A stretch of 64,000 bases of DNA from Phoronis australis. Lineage: Eukaryota > Phoronida > Phoronidae. The stretch spans positions 761,691-825,690 of the forward strand of contig NMRA01000096.1 in the NCBI GenBank assembly GCA_002633005.1, in the 5' to 3' direction. The position numbers were made by a program, and so were the translations under genes. This document shows, piece by piece, positions 1-11,400 of the stretch; within the stretch, counting starts at the first letter, position 1; the number at the start of each line of letters is the position of its first letter. The notes under the pieces were generated by a model that worked only from the letters and a program-made list of their open reading frames with translations, made no database searches and was not told the DNA's origin.

Positions 1-505
1 ATACCTAGGACTGGTGAAATACTAACAATCGCTCATAGGCCCCGTAGGCCTAGGTTTGATAAGTATTCTGGAACAGGCACATTGACTGAACTCACCCTGC
101 CCTTCCGGCGGCACTGGGTGTGAGGGCACGTTGATGCAAAAACTGGACTTGTCCAGGAAAGTCAGGCAACAAAATTTATTGAGACTGATGCAATACGAAT
201 CTGAATTGACGGAAGGCAAAGCATCAGGAACATGAAACCAAAGTAAGGCAATAAAAAACTTACAAAGACGGTTTCAGTCCCAAGAAAAAATTGTGGTTCT
301 TCCAAAGTTTCAACATCAGACGGAAGAGGGCACTAGTGCATCGCGCAAGTTATTTTTCACAATATAATTATACAATACATTTTACTAAAATTTATATCAT
401 TTAAAATTTTAATATATTATTTAAATATTTTTTGTGTCTTAAAAAGTGACATAAAAGAAGATAACATGAATATCATTAAAAGTTTAGTTGGTTCGCTATG
501 TAAAA

Positions 506-519
506 ATTGCCAAGGCGAC
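506..519 (+). promoter_or_regulatory. RFX-type X-box upstream of BBOF1
   Basis: ATTGCC-AA-GGCGAC fits the X-box consensus RYYNYY-N(1-3)-RRNRAC at every position and lies 82 bp before the BBOF1 start codon. RFX transcription factors drive ciliary genes through such sites. A single match of this length can occur by chance, but its position at a cilia gene supports it. Confidence 0.6.
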
Positions 520-600
520 AAGGAGAAACCGGAAAAGCCATTTTTGTTGACTACTTTGCTGCATTTTTTATTATACGTGTCTTCAAAGGCAAAGGTCAAC

Positions 601-653
601 ATGCCTAAGCCTAAAAAGGGAAAGAAAGGCTCCGGGAAGAAAGGGAAGAAGGG
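601..653 (+). CDS. BBOF1: BBOF1 exon 1
   Basis: It encodes the Lys/Gly-rich N-terminus and ends in phase 2 at the donor GG|GTATGC. Confidence 0.85.
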
Positions 654-3600
654 GTATGCATTTGAGAAATCAGATAAAAATTAGTTTTAGCCGATAAGTG
701 GCTACTGCTCGGACAAAATTGCTTGGCCATGCTAGACAGTACCACCGTCTCGACTAACCTTCGGGATAACGAAGCTCCTGTAGGCATTTCATATGCCGAA
801 TGGTTTTTTGTAAACTATGCCTCACACTGCATTAAAAATTAAAGTCACATTATAAGTGCCTTGGCTTTTGTGCACAGAGTTAACCTGTCCGTACTCCTGT
901 TAGGCAGCTTCAGAGGCTGTTGATGTCTTTTAGTTCCTTCCAACAAGAGCAAATATTTCCGTAATCAAACTTTTTTTGAGAAGTCCTTCCTTAGTTGTTC
1001 AAATCGGTAACTGGCCATTTTTAACAGTCAGTGCACCAAGGAAATGACGTCTTATCAATTATGATCTGTTCGAACATTATAGAGCCAACTTCTCGTAACC
1101 AGATATTAGAATAACCATCATGATTGCTTTTTTGTTCACTTGTGAAGATTAAAGCCAAAGGCTTTACTAAGCACGGGATCTTGTTTATTTTGATCTGCAA
1201 GAGTTAGCCTTCCAAGAAATTTTCCAGTGAAATTGAAAATTTTGATGAAAAATATGTAACTTTGTGTTTGAAATTGACCAAGAATATGAATTTCATTGCA
1301 TGATGATATTGGGCTTAATTCATATGTTGTGTTCTGGTGTCTGGAAGTTTGCTCTAATGTCAATTGAGGTGTCTGGTTATCAGGGTTACACAGCACAACA
1401 AGATAACTGATAAGTATGACTAATGAGGAATAACAGATTTGGGTTTCTCAGGTGTCGATCTTTGGAAAAATCTTCTCATGGAAATTTAGTTTGCTTGACA
1501 GGCAAAGCATTTCGTGAGTTATGTCTACCTTTAAATCTGTAGAATTCACTAATGTCAGTTAAGCCAAAGTGTTTATTGATACTCACTAAGTTTACCCTGG
1601 CTTGGTCAAGTTTTCAAAATTGTAAAAAATGTTCTTTTGCAGCTACAATCGCTCTCATTCCACAATTTCTACAGTATCATGTGATACGTTGTCTGAATAT
1701 GGATTTGGTCTCAGCAAGTAGTATGTGAACAATCTGTGTTGTATAGCACACACCGTTTAGATTTAATTGAACGTGATNNNNNNNNNNNNNNNNNNNNNNN
1801 NNNNNNNNNNNNNNNNNNNNNNNNNNNNNNNNNNNNNNNNNNNNNNNNNNNNNNNNNNNNNNNNNNNNNNNNNNNNNNNNNNNNNNNNNNNNNNNNNNNN
1901 NNNNNNNNNNNNNNNNNNNNNNNNNNNNNNNNNNNNNNNNNNNNNNNNNNNNNNNNNNNNNNNNNNNNNNNNNNNNNNNNNNNNNNNNNNNNNNNNNNNN
2001 NNNNNNNNNNNNNNNNNNNNNNNNNNNNNNNNNNNNNNNNNNNNNNNNNNNNNNNNNNNNNNNNNNNNNNNNNNNNNNNNNNNNNNNNNNNNNNNNNNNN
2101 NNNNNNNNNNNNNNNNNNNNNNNNNNNNNNNNNNNNNNNNNNNNNNNNNNNNNNNNNNNNNNNNNNNNNNNNNNNNNNNNNNNNNNNNNNNNNNNNNNNN
2201 NNNNNNNNNNNNNNNNNNNNNNNNNNNNNNNNNNNNNNNNNNNNNNNNNNNNNNNNNNNNNNNNNNNNNNNNNNNNNNNNNNNNNNNNNNNNNNNNNNNN
2301 NNNNNNNNNNNNNNNNNNNNNNNNNNNNNNNNNNNNNNNNNNNNNNNNNNNNNNNNNNNNNNNNNNNNNNNNNNNNNNNNNNNNNNNNNNNNNNNNNNNN
2401 NNNNNNNNNNNNNNNNNNNNNNNNNNNNNNNNNNNNNNNNNNNNNNNNNNNNNNNNNNNNNNNNNNNNNNNNNNNNNNNNNNNNNNNNNNNNNNNNNNNN
2501 NNNNNNNNNNNNNNNNNNNNNNNNNNNNNNNNNNNNNNNNNNNNNNNNNNNNNNNNNNNNNNNNNNNNNNNNNNNNGCAGCTAGTATGATGATGCTTCAC
2601 CCGAGAACCAGAACGTCCGTTTTTTTACTTGACTAACTTTAAACGTCAAATTGGAGAAAATGATTTTCATTTTGTTCTAAAACTTATGCAGTGGATAAAA
2701 TTATAATTATTTAGCTCAAAAGCGTACAACGAGGTTGTTTTGTGTTAGATTTATTAAATGTTGACCTTTCAACTGTTTATAAGTCACATACCGCAGCCGG
2801 GAGCCTGGTGATGAGTAAAACTCAAAAGCGCCGCGTATTACAAAGCGAAGTGTCCTTTGTTGCTCACAAAAGATTTCGGTGGATTAATCGGCACAAGACC
2901 TGCATATGCATACGTATATAGCCCCATTGTATGATCTGTGTAGGCCTAACGGTAATAAATCTTAGCCTGTTAGTTATTGCGGTTTTAGTCCCCGGCGGTC
3001 CTGTTTTGTGGTGGGGCGGTCATGTTTTTGGGTGGGTCAGTCCCATTTTCTGGTGCGGCGGTCCCATTTGATCCCCGGAGGTCCTGTTTAGAGGACCGGC
3101 GGTCATGTTGTTTCTCACCCGTGTTAATGGCAGATTGATATGAAGTCAAAAGTCAAACTTTATAGGCTTTTTCCTGATTGCGTATACTTTCTGAGTTCAA
3201 CTATAGTTTTGTGTCTATGAATACAGACTTTCAGGCAAGAGTTTTACGTTATAATATGTGCTCAGCATCCTATATCTTTGTCTATTTTGAAAATAGGATA
3301 AAAATATTTTAAGCCTGTTTAGATTCTCATTCTTCAGTGTACATGTAGTGCAATCAAACAAAATTCCCAATACTAACATTTTATCTGATCATCAAAACAT
3401 ATGTTTTTCAGTCTACACATACTTATACCCTGTGGATGCATGTGCTTTGTCTAAGGGCAAGATTCAAATGTTTGCAGTGCTGTATAATTGTGTTATGGTG
3501 GACTTTTTTTAGTATTTTCAACATTGTAAAGAAATCTACCTGCCAATGCCAAGTAATACGTTCATGGTACGCACTCATGAAGCCGTCCATTTTGCATGTT

Positions 3601-5454
3601 TTAGCACTTGACGTAGTAGTCATGCACTGATATCTTGTGTGGAATTTTTAGGGAGTCGGTCTTGGATGAATCAAGGTAGCTTTGTCGATTACATGTAAAT
3701 AGTTCATGCTATGTGAGGTTTGAACACTGATTTTGCACTTTTTATTGTTTTTGAGTTTTGTCGCTAATTTGAATTATTAGTTATTTGGCATGCTGCTATT
3801 ACTATGTTTCAAAATAATTGATATTTTGTAGTTTAGTGGTGGAAATAACTATTATTTCTGAAAGAATGTAATTTTTTTTCTGTTCAGTTGTGGGCCTGTT
3901 TGGATGGTCAATTTAGTGTGCATTGAAGTGAAAAAAATTTTGTGTGCTTTCACTGTGGATTTAGTAATTTGTTTTTGTCTGGAAGGGTGGTTTAGCTAGA
4001 GCATGTAATATGTAAAAGAGTCGTTTATTTCTCTGCAGGTGCTATTTAATGAAGACAAGGTTTCTATGTTGATTAAGTGGAAAACAATGTCTAGATGGAA
4101 ATAATCCCCTTTATCCATTTGAGAAGTTCTATTTTTCTATCAAGGACTTGTATTTCTAAACTGATTTATTAATGGCCGATGAGATGCAGTTTTTAGGAAA
4201 GATTTGCGTAAACTATATTCAATCAGTGCACGTAGTTGGTACATGAATTCTAATAAAAGGCACAGTACACTAGAGCATGATACTACTGCGAATATTCTCC
4301 ACTTTACGCAAGGTCGGAGCTTGTGCCAAATTCTAAAAATAAGCAATGTTGGCCGTCCCAAATTCAAGTATTTTAATCAAGAACAAACAATCATTCACCT
4401 TGATGTTATATACTGCGGGAACGATTGAAACTGTTGCGCCACTAGCTACAGTTTTTGAAGAATTTTTTGAATTGTTAAGTCTGTTTTCAGACTATGTTAA
4501 CAGAACGTGTCCAATATTAGAGAAATGTGGTGAACTGCAAAGTTGCGTCAGTGTCCCGATCTTCAGAGTCAAGAAAATTCGTTTTGATTTGAGATGTCCC
4601 AAATTTTAGAGACTATATCAAAATGAAGAATTTTTACTGTTAGTATTCAGTCAAACTACAGTGCACAGGGAGGGAATGGGCTAGCATTTCCTATAATCCT
4701 GCTAACGTGTAAGATTGTTCTAAGCATTTTGTGACTCTTTAAATCTATCCTATTCAAAAGATTTTAATTCAACAGTCAGTAATGCATGATTGGTACGCAT
4801 GTCCTTTGTAAAGAATTAATATGTTGAGATGCTGTAAACATCCCCTTTAAACCTTGTCAGCACCACCAGTTCATTCCCTTTGCAGTTTTAGTGGGCTAGT
4901 CATCAATAGCATGAATATTCACTAGGTCACATAGTGAGGGTAATTACTGTTTCTTATCAGATCATATATAAGTCAAAGACTTCAAAGATACCACACTCTA
5001 TTTTTCCATTTTCTTTTTGGGGCATGAAAACCAATGGAAAACATAAAATCTCATTAGAGGAGTACAACAGACTAGGTGGGTTCTTGAATTTTCAAAATTG
5101 GTCAATTAATTTTGTCAACAAAAGACCTGTTGCAAGCCTATTAATCATTGGCTGGAAAGTAATTTCCAACATGGCTATATCAGATAATTATACGCATCAT
5201 TAACTCACAAATGAAGCTGTGCCTGAAAGAATGTGGATAAACCCCTCTGGTTGTGATAAGGAATCTTGTGTAAAGGGCATATTCACCACATGAAGGTCTG
5301 TTGTTATACAGAAGGGTTGCAATTTCAAACAGGTGGTGTTGACATAAAAATTGCATACACACATTGGGTGTTTATATGCAGTCTGCACTTGACAACTATA
5401 TTTGAGTGAGTGTGTTCAATGAAATGATCAAAAGTTCATGTCTTATTTAGTCTT

Positions 5455-5486
<32 letters not shown>

Positions 5487-8400
5487 GAATTAATTTGTAG
5501 TAAGAAGGGAGGAAAGAAGGCCAAGAAAGCAGAGAGTGTGGCCAAGACTGCCATGGCCAACTCAGTGATGTGGGAGACACGGCTCCACCTGGTGGAAAGT
5601 AGTAGGAATGACTACAGGTAAGCTCAGGCTACTAGTAGAATAATCCTTTCACAAAATGCCTTGCTGACATGCCCATTGTTTTGTGTAAAAGTCATGTGTT
5701 TGTGTCACCTTTTGTAGTTAGCTATTTAAGCTTGCTAAGGAATGAAGCTTCTTAATTGCAGCTATCGAGTTACATATTAATTTCTCTNACCTGCCAATGC
5801 CAAGTAATACGTTCATGGTACGCACTCATGAAGCCGTCCATTTTGCATGTTTTAGCACTTGACGTAGTAGTCATGCACTGATATCTTGTGTGGAATTTTT
5901 AGGGAGTCGGTCTTGGATGAATCAAGGTAGCTTTGTCGATTACATGTAAATAGTTCATGCTATGTGAGGTTTGAACACTGATTTTGCACTTTTTATTGTT
6001 TTTGAGTTTTGTCGCTAATTTGAATTATTAGTTATTTGGCATGCTGCTATTACTATGTTTTAAAATAATTGATATTTTGTAGTTTAGTGGTGGAAATAAC
6101 TATTATTTCTGAAAGAATGTATTTTTTTTTCTGTTCAGTTGTGGGCCTGTTTGGATGGTCAATTTAGTGTGCATTGAAGTGAAAAAATTTTTGTGTGCTT
6201 TCACTGTGGATTTAGTAATTTGTCTTTGTCTGGAAGGGTGGTTTAGCTAGAGCATGTAATATGTAAAAGAGCCATTTATTTCTCTGCAGGTGCTATTTAA
6301 TGAAGACAAGGTTTCTATGTTGATTAAGTGGAAAACAATGTCTAGATGGAAATAATCCCCTTTATCCATTTGAGAAGTTCTATTTTTCTAACAAGGACTT
6401 GTATTTCTAAACTGATTTATTAATGGCCGATGAGATGCAGTTTTTAGGAAAGATTTGCGTAAACTATATTCAATCAGTGCACGTAGTTGGTACATAAATT
6501 CTAATAAAAGGCACAGTACACTAGAGCATGATACTACTGCGAATATTCTCCACTTTACGCAAGGTCGGAGCTTGTACCAAATTTGAAAATAAGCAATGTT
6601 GGCCGTCCCAAATTCAAGTATTTTAATCAAGAACATTAACGATCATTCACCTTGATGTTATATACTGCGGGAACGATTGAAAGTGTTGCGCCACTAGCTA
6701 TAGTTTTTAAAGAATTTTTTGAATTGTTAAGTCTATTTTCAGACTATGTTAACAAAACGTGTCCAATATTAGAGAAATATGGTGAACTCCAAAGTTGCGT
6801 CAGTGTCCCAATCTTCAGAGTCAAGAAAATTTGTTTTGAATTGAGATGTTCTAAATTTTAGAGACTATATCAAAATGAAGAATTTTTACTGTTAGTATTC
6901 AGTCAAACTACAGTGCTCAGGGAGGGAATGGGCTAGCATTTCCTATAATCCTGCTAACGTGTAAGATTGTTCTAAGCAATTTGTGACTCTTTAAATCTAT
7001 CCTATTCAAAGATTTTAATTCAACAGTCAATAATGCATGATTGGTATGTATGTTCTTCTGACCTTTGTACTCTATTTTTCCATTTTCTTTTTGGGACATG
7101 AAAACCAATGGAAAACATAAAATCTCATTAGAGGAGTACAACAGACTAGGTGGGTTCTTGAATTTTCAAAACTGGTCAATTAATTTTGTCAACAAAAGAC
7201 CTGTTGCAAGCCTATTAACCATTGGCTGGAAAGTAATTTCCAACATGGCTTATCAGATAATTATACGCATCATTAACTCACAAATGAAGCTGTGCCTGAA
7301 AGAATGTGGATAAACCCCTCTGGTTGTGATAAGGAATCTTGTATAAAGGGCATGTGCACCACATGAAGGTCTGTTGTTATACAGAAGGGTTGCAAGCTGT
7401 TTCAATTTCAAACTGGTGGTGTTGACATAAAAATTGCATACACACATTCTGTGTTTATAGCAGTCTGCACTTGACAACTATATTTGAGTGAGTGTGTTCA
7501 ATGAAATGATCAAAAGTTCATGTCTTATTTATTCTTATATATATATTTATATATTTATATGCATTAATTTGTAGTAAGAAGGGAGGAAAGAAGGCCAAGA
7601 AAGCAGAGAGTGTGGCCAAGACTGCCATGGCCAACTCAGTGATGTGGGAGACACGGCTCCACCTGGTGGAAAGTAGTAGGAATGACTACAGGTAAGCTCA
7701 GGCTACTAGAATAATCCTTTCACAAAATGCCTTGTTGACATGCCCATTGTTTTGTGTAAAAGTCATGTGTTTGTGTCACCTTTTGTAGTTAGCTATTTAA
7801 GCTTGCTAAGGAATGAAGCTTCTTAATTGCAGCTATCAAGTTACATATTAATTTCTCTTCACTTAAAAAATTGAGTTTTGAATGAGCAGCAATTGAGGAT
7901 GATTCTTGCTGTACTGTCTCTTATTTTTCTGTTTGTGTTTAGATTAACATGTGCCCATGTTGATTTCGAATATAGCAACTGTAATCAATTAAAATATGCT
8001 TGATAATGTTATGATGCTGAAGCATCTGATAGACCTGAATTCCGTCTGTAGAGCTGTTAACATAACTGTGAAGATAGTCCATAAACCAGTAGTCAACATT
8101 TAGAGACTGGTTGTCGATTAATTAAACCTTCGTGAAAGACTCATGCTTTTGCTCCTAAATATAAATAAAGGTAAATTCTGTCCTCTTTTAGGGAAACCAC
8201 CAAAAAGTTGCAGACAGAGAACGACGCTCTTCAGACCCAAATGCATCAGACAGAGAAAGACACGATTGATGTGATTACTTACCTAAGGAAACAGGATCAA
8301 CACAAAGATAATGAGGTAATTGTCTCAACTGGGAAGGGGGCTGGTTATAGACACTGTGTTGTCGGGGAGGGGGATCAAAGAAAAAAGAACCAACACAATT

Positions 8401-11400
8401 ATATTGATGATATGGGTTCACCTGAGTACAGGGTTTTATGTACTGAATTGTGTTGATGGGATTTTGTACTTGTGGAAGTGAGACCAACCCTAAAATGAGG
8501 TAATGAGCTTGCATAGGAGGGTGGTTGGTTGTGTTGGTGAGATTATGTGCCTGGGTAAATGGGCCCAATTCTAGGATAACCAGGTAATGCTCTTACTTGG
8601 GAAGTGGGTGGATTTTAGAGACTGTGTTTTAAGTTATGTGAGGGTCCAACAACTGTAAGTTGGTTGCACATTGACGATTAACTTATTTTTTAATATTTCA
8701 GATTGAAAGATTGCATCAACAGATTAAGGATTTAAAGAAAGAAAACAGAAAGGAAAAAGAACAATTGGTAAGCATTATCAGCAGATATTTTACAGTTATT
8801 TGTTTATTTATTTTTTGCATGTTTTATGGTGAGCATTAATGAATTTGGAAGAAAGTTTTTCTGTTTTTCAAATATTTACTACATTTTCAGGAAGTGTTCA
8901 AACAAATTTTTCTGCAAAGACCTCTTTGAATACACTAATCAATACTACCAACAACCTTATAAGTACTTAGAAGTTGCCGTTGTCAAGAAATTTCACAATA
9001 TAAAAATTCCACTTCGTTGCCGTATTGTGTCCAGAACTGGAGAATTTCTGTGGTATACCTAGGTATGTGTTTCAAATTCCTATTTTTCATAGTATATTGT
9101 TCCAAAATATCAAGTTTTGAATTACGTTGCATTAATTTTGGACTATAGTTTGAAGCTGGAATTAAATTGGTTTTACCCATAACGTATAGTTGCCTAACAG
9201 TTAATGGTCTTTCTCTAGATTGCCGAGTTCAATACCCAACTGCAAGAGCTTGAAGAGCGACTTGGTCAACGTACGAAAGAGGTTGAGCTGATGCAGAGTG
9301 AGCTGAAACTTGTGAAAGAGTTCCGCAAGAAACGCGCGCAAATGCAAAAGGAGCTTGATGAGATCAAGGAGGCCATGTTCCTGACCAATAAAGAGCACAA
9401 GAACACTCTGGCCAGGATGGAGCATAAATTCTTTGAAGAGAAGATGCGTTTGCAACAGGAGGCCAATCAGAAGATCGCTGAACTCGCTGAAAAGGCCCAC
9501 ACTGAGGCTATTGCGTATGTAATGAACCAGGTTTTTGTCTGGGAACTGGAATTTTTAATTTTGTCTTGCCTTCAATCTTTAATGGATTGTTTATTGGTGT
9601 GCATTTTTATGCTAATTTAACCTTTTGTGGTCTTTTCATCAACTCATGAACAAGAATGTCATTTGGGTCATTCTGTGCATATCAGTGCTGCTCAGAGTTG
9701 GACATTTGATGCTAACAAAAATTGAATTTTTGTAGGAATCTTGACGAGACGACCCGTTCCGTTTACAAGGAGAATGTCCGGTTAACTGAGGCTCTTAGTC
9801 TCCACATCCGGGAAGGGGAGGAGCTGCAGAAATTAAAGAGTCGGCTACATTCTGAGAACGAGGACCTAAAGGGGCACAAGGAGCTGAATGACCGAATTGT
9901 ACAGGAAAAAGTTGTGGAGAGCAAACAAAATAAAGAAAAAATACAGCAGGTATAGCAAGTGTAGTGATGGAAATTGTTTGATGTAGTTTGCTTTTCATGG
10001 CTTTTACAAAAAGTTGATTACAAGTTTATTGAAAGATTGGCGTGTTCCTCTTTGGTTACACCCATCCTGCGTCAAAAAAAAACAAGTTTTGACTTAGACC
10101 ATATATTCTACTGTCATGAATTAGGTCTCAAAATGTTATTTATTCATATTAGAAGTAATATCAATGCTTCAAAAGAATTGAAAAGGTTCTGTTTCTTAAA
10201 GAGTCTATTGTCTTTTGGACTTTTTGATATGAATCAGTCAACAGATGGCTTAGTTTGTTTCTCAAGCTAAAGCTAAGCTAAGAGTAGGAAAATCTGCATA
10301 CAACTCGACGCCAAAAGACAGAAATCCGTAGCCTGCTGGAGAGCAGACTAAAAGCCAAAAAATACAACTTTTGGCTATAGACTCTTCATGAAGTAGTCCC
10401 CCGGTCTTTCAAGTTGGTTTGTTAATCTGCCAAGCCAGCACTTAAGAGGAATAACAAACTGTTAGTTGTTTGCGAACCTAGAAATCATTCTCCATCCGAG
10501 CAAAAAGAAGTTGAGACAAAATTTATAATGTTAAGCAATTTAATGAATATTAAATAACTGCTTGTAACCCAACTGAAACTTGGACCCTGTTGCACTAAAA
10601 ATATGACATTATGCGAGTTCTTTAATTAAATATTATGTGTATTGTTGTTGTATTTTATGTGTTCTATTTCCTTTTCAGCTTGAAGGCAAAGTTAAAGTTC
10701 TTGAACAGTCTTTGAGTCATGTGGTGACAGAGTTTGAGCGAGATCGCAAGTCATTGATAGAAAAGTTCAAAATAGAAAATGAATCCTCATTGGTTGAGAT
10801 TGACAAACAGAAGAGGGTGATTGACCTGAAGACAAAAGAAATGAACAAAGTGAAAAAGTTGGCGAAAAACATTCTCGACCAACGAACAGATGTCGAGAGG
10901 TTTTTCTTGGAGTCACTCGAGGAAGTGAAAAAGGAGATTGCACTTAACCAGTGAGATCTAGTTTCTTTAATTTTGGGTTAGATGTGAAAAAATATGAATG
11001 ACATAATGAAACGTGTGTTAAGTTTAGGCGAGTTGTTGTCTAAAACTTGGTTGCTGTATTGGAGAAACCGAGAACCTAAGTGCTATTTTTTTTCTTAATT
11101 CAGCCACATTTATAGTGTAATGTGTTTTGTGATGTGTTTTAAACTATCTGCTACATTACCATCTTCGTATAGTAAGCAAAGCCTCTTGATTTTTAAAATC
11201 CATCAACATTGCATTTATGATGCATAAATAATATCATTAGCTAGATTCGTTTAGTTACGTTTCACACATATTTTTTCAGACTACAATATAAGAAAGATGC
11301 GGAGAGGGCCTACCATCAGCGTATGTTGGCGGCTCATGCTGGCAAGGCTGACTATCCCAAGGTGCGCACCTTTAACAAGGCCGAGTACAGCACCAATAGT

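Larger units (their letters stand above)
654..5500 (+). other. BBOF1 intron 1 (non-coding)
   Basis: An AT-rich intron with no coding signal on either strand. It contains the 799-base assembly gap, a GGCGGTC-rich quasi-repeat near 2985-3115, most of the first copy of an unmerged overlap (from 3538) and a TA-rich microsatellite just before exon 2. Confidence 0.8.
3538..5787. repeat. Unmerged overlap 1, first copy
   Basis: It begins ACCTGCCAATGCCAAG and ends TTAATTTCTCT directly before a single N at 5788. The same begin and end bound 5789-7858. Copies differ by scattered substitutions and by an indel of about 190 bp near 4799-4990. Both contain BBOF1 exon 2. Confidence 0.9.

Noticed and set aside
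466-684. An upstream in-frame start for BBOF1 at 466
   Set aside because: The extra 45 residues do not resemble BBOF1, while the ATG at 601 gives the family's Lys/Gly-rich N-terminus. The X-box also falls inside this extension.
1677-2636. Long open frames across 1677-2636
   Set aside because: They are open only because they run through the N gap.
4140-7477. Pairs of similar ~75-90 aa frames
   Set aside because: They are the two copies of the same intronic overlap; substitutions between them do not preserve protein sequence.
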